A stretch of 64,000 nucleotides of DNA, from NCBI RefSeq assembly GCF_040438925.1, contig NZ_CP159258.1, positions 3,052,001-3,116,000 of the forward strand. Direction: 5' to 3'. This stretch comes from Pseudomonas sp. MYb327. Its GTDB lineage: Bacteria; Pseudomonadota; Gammaproteobacteria; Pseudomonadales; Pseudomonadaceae. Of this stretch, positions 44,798-55,375 are shown piece by piece. The notes below the pieces were generated by a model. That model did no database searches and was not told where the DNA came from. It saw nothing but the letters and a program-made list of their open reading frames with translations. Within the stretch, counting starts at the first letter, position 1. Each line of letters begins with the position of its first letter. The position numbers were made by a program, and so were the translations under genes.

Positions 44798-47479
44798 TCA
44801 CGCCAGACGCGCAAGCATTTCCTTCGCTTCGCTCTTCTGCCCGTCATCGCCTTCGGTCACTACCTCATTGAGGATGTCCCGGGCGCCATCGTTGTCACCC
44901 ATGTCGATGTAGGCCTGGGCCAGATCGAGCTTGGTGGCGACTTCGTCGGTGCCGGACAGGAAATCGAATTCCGGTTCTTCATCCATGGAGGCCATGGCAT
45001 CGTCCGCCGTGAAGGTCGGCTCAGCGATGCTTCCCGACAGGCTCTCCAACTCGGCGTTGACGTCATCCAGCTCCGCGGCGAATGCGTCTGGCGCATCCAT
45101 TTCGTCGGCCAGCGACAGGTCAAAATCGGCCGGAAGCTCCAGATCATCCAGCGCCACTTCGGGCGCTGCTGGCGTTTCGATGACAGGCAGGTCCTTCACG
45201 CCTTCATCCAGATCCAGATCCAGCAGGAAGTCGTCTTCGGCGAGCATCGCTGGCGACGGCTCTGCGCCGAGGTCCATGTCCAGATCGAAGTCCGACAGGT
45301 CGTCGAGGTTTTCCTTGATTTCTGTCTGCTGCTGCAACACCGATCCAAAGCTCAGGTCATCGTCCAGCGGGAAATCTTCCAGATCGGCCAAGGTTGTTGC
45401 TTCAGGTTCTGGTGCAGGTGCAGGTGCAGGTGCGACCGGAGTGACGTTTTCCAGATCGTCCAGACTCAGGTCAAATGCGCTGTCGAAGTCATCGTCAACC
45501 GGCGCAGGCGCTTGAGGCTCGTCCAGCAACAGATCCTTAACGTATTGCGCATCCAACTCGGCAGCAGCGGCTGCTGCAGCGATACCACCGGCGGCGACCA
45601 GCGCCATGGCCGGGAAGCGGCTTTTGAGTTTTTCGACCTGGGCGAAATTGTCACCATTGGCCACCAACTGACGCTCCTGGCCCACGAACGCGTCGCGGTC
45701 GCCTTGCTGGCCATAGACTTCCATCAATTTCAGGCGCAAATCACTGCGTTGCGGCTCGAGTTTGATGCCCTCTTCCAGCAACGCCGTCGCCTGATTCAGG
45801 CGACCGGCGGCAATGTGCGACTGAGCCTTGCCCAATACGTCGTCGGAGCGATCGGCGGCCGGCGAGACCAACGGTGCTGCAATCGGTGGCGTAACCACAA
45901 CCGGGGCAATCACCGGGGCCGGGACTGGAGCCGGGACAGGCGCTGGCGCTGGAGCTGGAACTGGAACTGGAGCTGGGACTGCCGCGGTGGCGAGCTTCAC
46001 GTTCGGCGCTGGAACCTCCAGGCCTTCGAAAGTGCTGTCCGGCAGATCGAGATCAGCGGAGAACGGCTGATCTTCGGCCAGGGCGCGAGCCATGCGCAGG
46101 TGCTTTTCCGCTTCTTGTTGAGCTTTGCGGCGACGGGCCAGCAACAACAGCAACAGCAGCAGAACCACGACCCCGCCACCCGCCAGCCCCAACAGCCATG
46201 GGTTGGTCAGCAGCTCGTGGAATTGCTGTTCGTCGGAGGCTGCCGGGGCCGGCTCGGCGGGTGCCTCGGACGGAACCGGGGTAGCCTCAGGCGCTGACGC
46301 TACTGGAGCAGGTGCCACCGGCGCCACTTCAGCGGGTGTCGCCGCTGGAGCTGGCGTCAGTTCCGCCGTAATCGCCGGAGCAGTTGCAGCCGCAGCCGTC
46401 TCAGCCACCGGTGCATCCGCCCCGCCTTCGGCCTGCAATTTGGCCAGTTGATTGTTCTTCAGCTCGATCAGGCGCATCAGCTTTTCCTGCTGACTTTGCA
46501 AATCGGCCATGCGGCTTTTCAGCTCGGCGTTATCACGCCGAGTGGTATCTAGGCTTTCCCGTGTGACCGCCAACTTGTTGCTCAGGGCCTTGGCGTCGCC
46601 AGCGGCGCCTTTGCCACCCTTGCCGGATTCGGCGGAAACCAGGCTCAGCTTGTCGGTGGCGGTTTGTCCCGGAGCACCTTCAGCGCGGGCTCGCTTGGTG
46701 GCGTCGAGTTGCTGCTGCCCGGTTCCAGGCTTCGCAACATAAGGACGACCCTGACGCCACGCGGTGTTCTGCGCGGCTACTTCAGCAATGGCCTTGGGTT
46801 GCGCCAGGCTGGTGCTTTGCACCTGGTCCGGCAGACGCAGCACCTGACCGGTTTTCAGCCGGTTGATGTTGCCGTCGATAAAGGCATCCGGGTTCAACGC
46901 CTGGATGGCCAGCATGGTTTGCTGAATCGAACCGCCATTACGCGCCTTCGCGGCAATTTCCCAAAGGGTATCGCGCGGTGTGGTGGTGTATTCGGACGGT
47001 TTGGTCGAGCCGGTGACGGGCGTTGTCACACCTTGGGTCGGTGCAGATTGCGCAGCCGCTTCAGCGGTTTGCGGCGAGAATTTGGACGGATCGAGCAATA
47101 CGCTGTAATCGCGCAGCAGGCGACCGTTGGGCCACATCACCTGAACCAGGAATTTCACCATCGGCTCGGAGAGTGGTTTGCTGGACGTCACACGCAGGAT
47201 GCTTTTGCCACTGGCGTTCAGGACTGGAGTGAAGGTCAGGTCGTTGAGAAACGCCTGGCGGTCGACACCGGCCTTGGCGAAATCTTCAGGTGAAGCCAGG
47301 CTCGGCACCACTTCGGCAGCGGTGAGCTCCTTGACGTCGAGCAGCTCGATTTCGGCCACCAGCGGCTGGTTCAGCGTCGATTTCAGGGTCAGCTCCCCGA
47401 GCCCGAGGGCATGCGCCATACCGGAGGACAGCGCCGAGGCGGCCGCTATTGCTAACACCAGTTTGCGAACTTGAACCAT
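44798..47479 (-). CDS. fimV: FimV, polar hub protein with LysM domain
   Basis: 893 residues. It anchors polar machinery, twitching motility and cAMP signalling in P. aeruginosa. Order: signal peptide (to AHALG); periplasmic N-terminal domain with LysM (TTPRDTLWEIAAKARNG, about 165-215); coiled coil near 320; Pro/Ala linker; one membrane span (LLGLAGGGVVVLLLLLLLLA) near 440; a very acidic Asp/Glu-rich cytoplasmic part with TPR-like segments; and the conserved C-terminal domain ending DDGQKSEAKEMLARLA. Length is normal for the family. Confidence 0.95.
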   Translation of the reverse strand: MVQVRKLVLAIAAASALSSGMAHALGLGELTLKSTLNQPLVAEIELLDVKELTAAEVVPSLASPEDFAKAGVDRQAFLNDLTFTPVLNASGKSILRVTSSKPLSEPMVKFLVQVMWPNGRLLRDYSVLLDPSKFSPQTAEAAAQSAPTQGVTTPVTGSTKPSEYTTTPRDTLWEIAAKARNGGSIQQTMLAIQALNPDAFIDGNINRLKTGQVLRLPDQVQSTSLAQPKAIAEVAAQNTAWRQGRPYVAKPGTGQQQLDATKRARAEGAPGQTATDKLSLVSAESGKGGKGAAGDAKALSNKLAVTRESLDTTRRDNAELKSRMADLQSQQEKLMRLIELKNNQLAKLQAEGGADAPVAETAAAATAPAITAELTPAPAATPAEVAPVAPAPVASAPEATPVPSEAPAEPAPAASDEQQFHELLTNPWLLGLAGGGVVVLLLLLLLLARRRKAQQEAEKHLRMARALAEDQPFSADLDLPDSTFEGLEVPAPNVKLATAAVPAPVPVPAPAPAPVPAPVPAPVIAPVVVTPPIAAPLVSPAADRSDDVLGKAQSHIAAGRLNQATALLEEGIKLEPQRSDLRLKLMEVYGQQGDRDAFVGQERQLVANGDNFAQVEKLKSRFPAMALVAAGGIAAAAAAAELDAQYVKDLLLDEPQAPAPVDDDFDSAFDLSLDDLENVTPVAPAPAPAPEPEATTLADLEDFPLDDDLSFGSVLQQQTEIKENLDDLSDFDLDMDLGAEPSPAMLAEDDFLLDLDLDEGVKDLPVIETPAAPEVALDDLELPADFDLSLADEMDAPDAFAAELDDVNAELESLSGSIAEPTFTADDAMASMDEEPEFDFLSGTDEVATKLDLAQAYIDMGDNDGARDILNEVVTEGDDGQKSEAKEMLARLA

Positions 47480-47686
47480 AGCTCATCCTTAGTTTGAACA
47501 TTCCTCGGCCAGCGAGAAGGTATTGATAGCCGCTGCCGTAAGGCATTGCGCGCGGCGGCGAAGGGTCGTCGCGCGCGGTCGTTTCATGCATGCCCCGGAA
47601 AGCACCGCAGGGTGGCTCGCCTTCAGCATTCCGGCCAAGCATGACGCTCGCCTGGAACCATTGGGAAAATTGTCGCCAAGTATCTT

Positions 47687-48697
47687 TTACAGCATGTCTT
47701 TTATCAACAATTCGGCCAGCTGCACAGCATTGAGCGCCGCACCTTTGCGTACGTTATCTGACGTCAACCACAAGTTTAGTTCCGACAGGTCGTCGATACC
47801 TCGGCGAACCCGACCAACGTAGACCACATCCTGCCCTACCGCGTCACCCACCGGTGTCGGGTAATCGCCAGCCTCAACCAACTCGATACCGGGTGCATCT
47901 TCCAGTGCGGCATTGACTTTCGCCAGGTCGATTTCGCTTGCTGCCTGCAAGGTCACGCTAAAGCTATCGCCAAAAAACACCGGAGCTTGAATGCACGTGA
48001 CAGAAATCTTTAATGAAGGCAGCGCCATCACCTGACGCAACTCGCGCACGAGGCGCTTTTCCAGCAACGTGTGCCCCTGCTCGTCCGGTTTGCCGACCTG
48101 GGCCAACAGGTTGAAGGCCATCTGCCGATCAAAGAATTTCGGCTCCAGCGGTCGCACATTCAGCAGTTCCGCCGTCTGCCGGGCCAGCTCGCTCACGGCT
48201 TCGCGCCCTTGAGCGGAAACGGCCAGACTGGCGGTGAGGCTGATGCGTTGCAGATCGAGCAAACCAAGCAATGGCGCCAGCACCACCGCCAGCGTGGTGG
48301 CCGACGGGCTCGGGCTGCTGACCTGAAATGGCTTTTGCAGGCCGGACAGGATTTGCCCATTGGCTTCAGGCACCACTTGCGGTGCCTGATCGGCGGGCAA
48401 GGCGCCGGACAGATCGATCAGCGAGCAACCGGCGGCCGTGGCACGCGAAGCGAAACTCAGGGTCACCGCCGGGCCGGCAGCAAAGAACACCAGCTGCACC
48501 TTGCTGAAGTCGAATTCATCGACTTCGCGAACACGCACGTTCTTGCCGCGATATGGCACCGAATGCCCGGCGGATTCGCTGCTGGCCAACAGGTGCAGCG
48601 TGCCGATCGGGAAGTCGCGCTCTTCGAGAATCTGCACAAGCGTTTCGCCGACAGTACCGGTGGCGCCGATCACGGCAATATCAATGGACTGGCTCAT
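47687..48697 (-). CDS. Asd-like protein without catalytic residues (Usg-1 type)
   Basis: 336 residues, homologous to aspartate-semialdehyde dehydrogenase. The N-terminal nucleotide fold IAVIGATGTVGETLV is intact. The position of the active-site cysteine (NPNCST in relatives) reads SPSPSA, so Cys is Pro131, and the active-site GHS reads PVFFGDS, so His is Asp. It cannot use the normal mechanism. The order next to real asd is conserved in Pseudomonas and in E. coli usg relatives. The start at 48697 is clear; a longer frame only reads through the REP element. Confidence 0.9.
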   Translation of the reverse strand: MSQSIDIAVIGATGTVGETLVQILEERDFPIGTLHLLASSESAGHSVPYRGKNVRVREVDEFDFSKVQLVFFAAGPAVTLSFASRATAAGCSLIDLSGALPADQAPQVVPEANGQILSGLQKPFQVSSPSPSATTLAVVLAPLLGLLDLQRISLTASLAVSAQGREAVSELARQTAELLNVRPLEPKFFDRQMAFNLLAQVGKPDEQGHTLLEKRLVRELRQVMALPSLKISVTCIQAPVFFGDSFSVTLQAASEIDLAKVNAALEDAPGIELVEAGDYPTPVGDAVGQDVVYVGRVRRGIDDLSELNLWLTSDNVRKGAALNAVQLAELLIKDML

Positions 48698-48777
48698 GGT
48701 TCTACCTCTGGCGAAACGGGGGGAGCGGCACTTTACCGGGTGAGTGCCACACAGGCAATTCGACGGCGCTCGTACCG

Positions 48778-48877
48778 GCCTCATCGCTGGCAAGCCAGCT
48801 CCTACAGAGAGCGGTATCACGCACAAATTCTGGGTACACCACGAAACCTGTAGGAGCTGGCTTGCCGGCGATGACGC
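48778..48877. repeat. REP element pair
   Basis: GCCTCATCGCTGGCAAGCCA with GCTCCTACAG and the mirror CTGTAGGAGCTGGCTTGCCG with GCGATGACG, about 40 bases apart. It lies between asd and the Asd-like gene. Confidence 0.85.
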
Positions 48878-48907
48878 CAGACCAGCCAACCGGGAAACCT
48901 CAGGCAT

Positions 48908-48942
48908 AAAAAAACCCGCACCTCTTGCAAGGCGCGGGCTCT
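48908..48942 (-). terminator. Terminator of asd
   Basis: On the minus strand GCCCGCGCC, TTGCAAGA, GGTGCGGGTT, then a T run. One mismatch in the stem; good T run. Confidence 0.85.
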
Positions 48943-48959
48943 TTCATTGCTTCAATCGA

Positions 48960-50072
48960 TTAACGCTCAAGCAGGATCCGCAGCATGCGACGCAGCGGTT
49001 CGGCCGCACCCCACAGCAGCTGGTCGCCAACGGTGAACGCGCCGACGAATTGCGAACCCATGTTCAGCTTGCGCAGACGACCGACCGGAACGTTCAGGGT
49101 GCCGGTGACCTTGTTCGGGCTCAGCTCCTGGATACTGGTTTCACGGTTGTTCGGCACCAGCTTGACCCACGGGTTGTGCTGGCTGATCAGCCCTTCGATA
49201 TCGGCGATCGGTACATCTTTGTTCAGCTTGATGGTCAGCGCCTGGCTGTGGCAGCGCATGGCGCCGATGCGCACGCAGATGCCGTCCACCGGGATCGGGC
49301 TCTTGAAGCGGCCGAGGATCTTGTTGGTCTCGGCCTGGGCCTTCCACTCTTCGCGGCTCTGGCCGTTCGGCAGTTCCTTGTCGATCCATGGGATCAGGCT
49401 ACCGGCCAGCGGTACACCGAAGTTTTCGGTCGGGTACGCATCGCTGCGCATGGCTTCGGCCACACGACGGTCGATGTCGAGGATCGCGCTGGCCGGGTCG
49501 GCCAGTTGATCGGCGACAGCGGCGTGGGTCGCGCCCATTTGCTTGATCAGTTCACGCATGTTCTGCGCGCCGGCACCGGAGGCCGCCTGATAGGTCATGG
49601 CGCTCATCCACTCCACCAGACCTGCTTCGAACAGACCACCCAGACCCATCAGCATCAGGCTGACAGTGCAGTTGCCGCCGATGTAGTTCTTGGTGCCCGC
49701 GTCCAGTTGCTGGTCGATGACCTTGCGGTTCACCGGGTCCAGAACGATCACCGCGTCATCCTGCATGCGCAGGCTTGAAGCGGCGTCGATCCAGTAACCC
49801 TGCCAGCCGGCTTCGCGCAGTTTCGGGAAAACTTCGCTGGTGTAGTCGCCACCCTGGCAGGTCAGAATCACGTCGAGGGTTTTCAGCTCTTCAATGCTGT
49901 AAGCGTCCTTGAGCGGAGCAATGTCCTTGCCCACGGACGGGCCTTGGCCACCGACATTGGAAGTGGTGAAAAACACCGGCTCGATAAGATCGAAATCCTG
50001 CTCTTCCAGCATCCGCTGCATGAGCACGGAACCGACCATACCGCGCCAACCGATCAGACCTACACGTTTCAT
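48960..50072 (-). CDS. asd: Aspartate-semialdehyde dehydrogenase
   Basis: 370 residues. It reduces aspartyl phosphate to the semialdehyde for Lys, Thr, Met and diaminopimelate synthesis; it is essential for the cell wall. [11 protein letters not shown] is the NADP fold; Cys135 in GGNCTVSL is the nucleophile and CHSQAL holds the active-site histidine. This is the active partner of the Asd-like gene. Confidence 0.97.
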   Translation of the reverse strand: MKRVGLIGWRGMVGSVLMQRMLEEQDFDLIEPVFFTTSNVGGQGPSVGKDIAPLKDAYSIEELKTLDVILTCQGGDYTSEVFPKLREAGWQGYWIDAASSLRMQDDAVIVLDPVNRKVIDQQLDAGTKNYIGGNCTVSLMLMGLGGLFEAGLVEWMSAMTYQAASGAGAQNMRELIKQMGATHAAVADQLADPASAILDIDRRVAEAMRSDAYPTENFGVPLAGSLIPWIDKELPNGQSREEWKAQAETNKILGRFKSPIPVDGICVRIGAMRCHSQALTIKLNKDVPIADIEGLISQHNPWVKLVPNNRETSIQELSPNKVTGTLNVPVGRLRKLNMGSQFVGAFTVGDQLLWGAAEPLRRMLRILLER

Positions 50073-50140
50073 CGCAACTACACCTTCTTGAAATGTGGGC
50101 CGCTGCTTTCGGGGGTGAAATGGGCAGCGGGCCCGAGAGA

Positions 50141-51223
<1,083 letters not shown>

Positions 51224-51289
51224 GCTTTCCTCATGTCATCAGTCGGTGCGCCCTGGGGGCACGCCCGGAAAAATTCGATCGCCTCAGGC

Positions 51290-52057
51290 CTATCGTTCAG
51301 CCATCAGTACCAGTACATCGGTACTGAACGAACCATCAGCCTCAATCTCAAAATATTCGCGTACTTCGTTGCCCATCGATTGCTGCAATTGGCGGATCGC
51401 GGCGCGCATCACTTCAGGTGTGCGCATGCGCTCGACCCAGCTGTTGTATTCCAGGCGAAGGCGCTGCCGCGTGGTGCTGCGGGTCTGCAACCCGGCTTCG
51501 CTGACCTGACGCAACCACTCGCCGGCGGAATAATCGCGCACGTGGCTGGTGTCGCGCAGCACTTCGACGCTTTGCAGGTAAGTGTCGAACAATGGACTGC
51601 CCGGTGACAACACATCGATGAACGCCGCCACACCGCCCGGCTTCAAGACCCGGCGCACTTCCCGCAGGGCCAGGCCGAGATCGCTCCAGTGGTGCGCCGA
51701 ATATCGGCTGAACACGAAGTCGAACTCGCCATCGGCGAACGGCAAGCGCTCGGCGGCGCCGTTGACCGTGGCGACGTTGCTCAAGCCACGATCAGCGGCA
51801 GCTGCGGCGACCACGTCGAGCATCTGCTGCGAAAGGTCGTAGGCCACCACTTCTTTTACCAGAGCGGCCACGTGAAAACTCACATGACCGGCGCCGCAAC
51901 CCAGGTCCAGAACTCGCGCATCGCCCTTCCCTGCCAGTTCAGCCTGTAGCAGCGCGAATTCGGTGCCTTGAGCGTGTACGGCGCTGCTCAGGTAGGCCGA
52001 AGCCTGTTCACCGAATTGCTTTTGGACTACCTGGCTGTGCTGGGCGGAGCTGGTCAT
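51290..52057 (-). CDS. Class I SAM-dependent methyltransferase
   Basis: 255 residues of the UbiE/COQ5 type. Motif I is RVLDLGCGAGHVS; later motifs are FDFVFSRYSAHHWSD and VLKPGGVAAFIDVLSP. The substrate is unknown. It sits between leuD and leuB, the same place as PA3119, so the link with leucine genes is old. A REP pair separates it from leuD. Confidence 0.88.
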   Translation of the reverse strand: MTSSAQHSQVVQKQFGEQASAYLSSAVHAQGTEFALLQAELAGKGDARVLDLGCGAGHVSFHVAALVKEVVAYDLSQQMLDVVAAAAADRGLSNVATVNGAAERLPFADGEFDFVFSRYSAHHWSDLGLALREVRRVLKPGGVAAFIDVLSPGSPLFDTYLQSVEVLRDTSHVRDYSAGEWLRQVSEAGLQTRSTTRQRLRLEYNSWVERMRTPEVMRAAIRQLQQSMGNEVREYFEIEADGSFSTDVLVLMAER

Positions 52058-52099
52058 GGGGACTTCCTTTTTGGGGTGAGTCTTGGGGTGTTCATTCGG

Positions 52100-52173
52100 G
52101 CCTCATCGCCAGCAAGCCGGCTCCTACAGGGGAATGCGTTTCAACTGTAGGAGCTGGCTTGCCAGCGATGGCG
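52100..52173. repeat. REP element pair
   Basis: GCCTCATCGCCAGCAAGCCG with GCTCCTACAG and the mirror CTGTAGGAGCTGGCTTGCCA with GCGATGGCG; 15 bases between. Same family as 48778. Confidence 0.85.
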
Positions 52174-52193
52174 TCATCACGCCTTACGCAAAA

Positions 52194-52838
52194 TCACGCG
52201 TCGCGAAACAACCACGGCTGACTCGCACGGTGCTTGGCTTCAAACGTCGCAATCGCATCGCCGTCCTGCAAGGTCAGGCCGATGTCGTCCAGGCCATTGA
52301 GCAAGCAGTGCTTGCGGAATGCGTCGATTTCAAAGCTCAGCACCTTGCCGTCCGGACGGGTCACGGTCTGGGCTTGCAGGTCGACCTGCAACTGGTAGCC
52401 CGGATTGGCCTCGACCTGTTGGAACAGCTCATCCACTTCGGCATCGCTCAAGATGATCGGCAGCAACCCGTTCTTGAAGCTGTTGTTGAAGAAGATGTCG
52501 GCGTAGCTCGGCGCGATGATGCTGCGGAAACCGTATTCTTCCAGGGCCCACGGCGCGTGTTCGCGGCTGGAGCCGCAACCGAAGTTCTCGCAGGCCAGTA
52601 ACACGCTGGCGCCTTGATAACGCTCGGCGTTGAGCACGAACTCCTTGTTCAGCGGACGCTTGGAGTTGTCCTGGTACGGTTGCCCCACGTCCAGGTAGCG
52701 CCATTCATCGAACAGGTTCGGGCCGAAACCGGTGCGCTTGATCGACTTCAAGAACTGCTTCGGGATGATCTGGTCGGTGTCGACGTTGGCACGATCCAAA
52801 GGCGCGACAAGTCCGGTATGTTGAGTAAATGCTCTCAT
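52194..52838 (-). CDS. leuD: 3-isopropylmalate dehydratase small subunit
   Basis: 214 residues. [13 protein letters not shown] and [17 protein letters not shown] are the family motifs that bind the substrate at the interface with LeuC. It starts 2 bases after leuC. Confidence 0.96.
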   Translation of the reverse strand: MRAFTQHTGLVAPLDRANVDTDQIIPKQFLKSIKRTGFGPNLFDEWRYLDVGQPYQDNSKRPLNKEFVLNAERYQGASVLLACENFGCGSSREHAPWALEEYGFRSIIAPSYADIFFNNSFKNGLLPIILSDAEVDELFQQVEANPGYQLQVDLQAQTVTRPDGKVLSFEIDAFRKHCLLNGLDDIGLTLQDGDAIATFEAKHRASQPWLFRDA

Positions 52839-52840
52839 GC

Positions 52841-54271
52841 TTACTGCGCTCCCTGGATCAATTCACGGACGTCGACGAAACGACCGTTCACAGCGGCTGC
52901 GGCGGCCATGGCCGGGCTGACGAGGTGGGTACGGCCACCGGCGCCCTGACGGCCTTCGAAGTTACGGTTCGACGTGGAAGCGCAATGCTCGCCTGATTCC
53001 AAACGGTCCGGGTTCATCGCCAGGCACATCGAGCAACCTGGTTCGCGCCATTCGAAACCGGCTTCGAGGAAAATCTTGTCCAGGCCTTCCGATTCCGCCT
53101 GCGCCTTCACCAGACCCGAACCCGGAACCACGATGGCCTGCTTGATGGTCGAAGCCACTTTGCGGCCCTTGGCAATCACCGCCGCAGCGCGCAAATCTTC
53201 GATTCGCGAGTTGGTGCAGGAGCCGATAAATACGCGGTCCAGCTGAATGTCGGTGATCGCCTGATTGGCGGTCAAACCCATGTACTTCAAGGCACGTTCG
53301 ATGGAGCCGCGCTTGACCAGATCCATTTCCTTCGCAGGATCCGGAACGTTCTGATCGACCGCCAACACCATTTCCGGCGAAGTGCCCCAGCTCACCTGCG
53401 GCTTGATCTGGGTCGCGTCGAGTTCAACGATGGTGTCGAACTTGGCGTCTTTATCAGAAACCAGGTCTTTCCACGCTTCGACAGCCAAGTCCCATTCCGC
53501 GCCTTTCGGAGCAAATGGACGGCCCTTCACGTAAGCCACGGTTTTTTCGTCGGCGGCCACCAGACCTACGCGAGCGCCGGCCTCGATGGACATGTTGCAG
53601 ATAGTCATGCGGCCTTCGACAGACAGGTCACGAATCGCGCTACCGGCGAACTCGATGGCGTGGCCGTTGCCGCCGGCAGTGCCGATCTTGCCGATCACCG
53701 CGAGGACGATGTCCTTGGCGGTTACGCCGAACGGCAACTTGCCTTCGACGGAAACCAGCATGTTTTTCATTTTCTTGGCGACCAGACACTGGGTGGCGAG
53801 CACGTGCTCGACCTCGGAAGTGCCAATACCGTGAGCCAAGGCGCCGAATGCGCCGTGGGTCGAGGTGTGGGAGTCGCCGCAAACCACGGTCATGCCCGGC
53901 AAGGTAGCGCCCTGCTCCGGGCCGATGACGTGGACGATGCCTTGGCGGACGTCGTTCATCTTGAATTCGACGATACCGTATTCATCACAGTTGTCGTCGA
54001 GGGTCTGGACCTGCAGACGCGAGACCTGGTCAACAATGGCGTCGATGCCGCCCTTGCGCTCCGGAGTGGTCGGTACGTTGTGGTCCGGGGTCGCGATGTT
54101 GGCATCGATGCGCCAAGGCTTGCGCCCGGCCAGACGCAGACCTTCAAAGGCTTGCGGCGAAGTCACTTCGTGGATGATGTGACGATCGATGTAGATCAGC
54201 GCAGAGCCATCGTCGCGCTGCTTGACCAAATGCGAATCCCAGAGCTTGTCGTAGAGCGTTTTGCCGGCCAT
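52841..54271 (-). CDS. leuC: 3-isopropylmalate dehydratase large subunit
   Basis: 476-residue aconitase-family enzyme. The 4Fe-4S ligands are in GSCTNSR and [31 protein letters not shown] is a family signature. The start at 54271 follows GATGAGGAACCGTCTG; an in-frame ATG at 54286 overlaps that ribosome site. It is divergent from a LysR gene. Confidence 0.96.
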   Translation of the reverse strand: MAGKTLYDKLWDSHLVKQRDDGSALIYIDRHIIHEVTSPQAFEGLRLAGRKPWRIDANIATPDHNVPTTPERKGGIDAIVDQVSRLQVQTLDDNCDEYGIVEFKMNDVRQGIVHVIGPEQGATLPGMTVVCGDSHTSTHGAFGALAHGIGTSEVEHVLATQCLVAKKMKNMLVSVEGKLPFGVTAKDIVLAVIGKIGTAGGNGHAIEFAGSAIRDLSVEGRMTICNMSIEAGARVGLVAADEKTVAYVKGRPFAPKGAEWDLAVEAWKDLVSDKDAKFDTIVELDATQIKPQVSWGTSPEMVLAVDQNVPDPAKEMDLVKRGSIERALKYMGLTANQAITDIQLDRVFIGSCTNSRIEDLRAAAVIAKGRKVASTIKQAIVVPGSGLVKAQAESEGLDKIFLEAGFEWREPGCSMCLAMNPDRLESGEHCASTSNRNFEGRQGAGGRTHLVSPAMAAAAAVNGRFVDVRELIQGAQ

Positions 54272-54386
54272 CAGACGGTTCCTCATCAGCTTGTTTCTAT
54301 GCCCCGGGCTTTGAGATTTTCAATAACCCTTTGGCTTGTGAGGCTGATCCTATGGGGTTACATTAAATAACTCAAATTCATATTTT

Positions 54387-54401
54387 TTATGCTTTGGATA
54401 A
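54387..54401. promoter_or_regulatory. Possible LysR box between leuC and the regulator
   Basis: TTAT, seven bases, ATAA in the 147-base divergent gap, with T-N11-A symmetry. Only the spacing and palindrome support it. Confidence 0.35.
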
Positions 54402-54418
54402 CCAACTGGAATACAGAT

Positions 54419-55309
54419 ATGGATCTGGCCAACCTCAATGCCTTTATTGCCATCGCCGAGACCGGCAGCTTCTCCGGCGCGGGCGAACGGCTGCACCTGA
54501 CCCAGCCGGCCATCAGCAAACGCATCGCCGGGCTCGAACAGCAATTGAAGGTGCGGCTGTTCGATCGATTGGGCCGTGAAGTCGGTCTGACCGAGGCTGG
54601 CCGCGCCTTGCTGCCGCGCGCGTACCAAATTCTGAATGTACTGGATGATACTCGCCGCGCCCTGACCAACCTCACCGGCGAGGTGGCCGGCCGTCTGACT
54701 CTGGCCACCAGTCACCACATCGGCCTGCACCGGTTGCCGCCTTTATTAAGAGAATTCACCCGACGCTATCCGGACGTGGCGCTGGATATTCAGTTCCTCG
54801 ATTCGGAAGTGGCCTACGAAGAAATTCTCCATGGCCGGGCCGAATTGGCGGTCATCACTTTGGCGCCGGAACCCCACGCGCTGGTCAAGGCCACGCCGGT
54901 GTGGGATGACCCGCTGGATTTCGTGGTCGCCCCGGAGCATTCGCTACTCCTCAACGGCAAGGTCAGCCTTGCGGATATCGCCCTTCACCCGGCGGTTTTT
55001 CCCGGTGGCAACACCTTTACCCATCACATCGTCCAGCGCCTTTTTGAAGCCCAGGGCCTGACGCCGAACATCGCCATGAGCACCAATTACCTGGAGACCA
55101 TCAAGATGATGGTCTCCATTGGCCTGGCATGGAGCGTATTGCCGCGCACCATGCTTGATGATCAAGTTGCACGAATACCGCTGCCGGGCATACAACTGTC
55201 TCGCCAGCTAGGCTATATCCTGCACACAGAAAGGACGCTCTCGAATGCAGCACGGGCCTTCATGGCGCTGCTGGATGCTCAAATCGAACTGCCAGGGACT
55301 CAAGGCTGA
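54419..55309 (+). CDS. LysR regulator divergent from leuC
   Basis: 296 residues. HTH: MDLANLNAFIAIAETGSFSGAGERLHLTQPAISKRIAGLE. Effector domain follows. The divergent place relative to leuCD is conserved (PA3122), so it is a candidate regulator of leucine genes. The start at 54419 gives the standard LysR N-terminus; the ATG at 54389 adds 10 residues without a ribosome site. Confidence 0.9.
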   Translation: MDLANLNAFIAIAETGSFSGAGERLHLTQPAISKRIAGLEQQLKVRLFDRLGREVGLTEAGRALLPRAYQILNVLDDTRRALTNLTGEVAGRLTLATSHHIGLHRLPPLLREFTRRYPDVALDIQFLDSEVAYEEILHGRAELAVITLAPEPHALVKATPVWDDPLDFVVAPEHSLLLNGKVSLADIALHPAVFPGGNTFTHHIVQRLFEAQGLTPNIAMSTNYLETIKMMVSIGLAWSVLPRTMLDDQVARIPLPGIQLSRQLGYILHTERTLSNAARAFMALLDAQIELPGTQG

Positions 55310-55375
55310 CTTGTGCTACTTCTATAGAGCCGCGAAATCCTGTGCCAATTGCCCACATCAGCCCAAGGCTTGCCA

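Noticed and set aside
44348..46297. 649-residue plus-strand open frame
   Set aside because: It is antisense to truA and fimV; the Arg/Gln-rich composition comes from the acidic fimV codons read backwards.
54272..54418. Leucine leader peptide before leuC
   Set aside because: I looked for a short frame with Leu codons and an attenuator in the leuC leader and found none.
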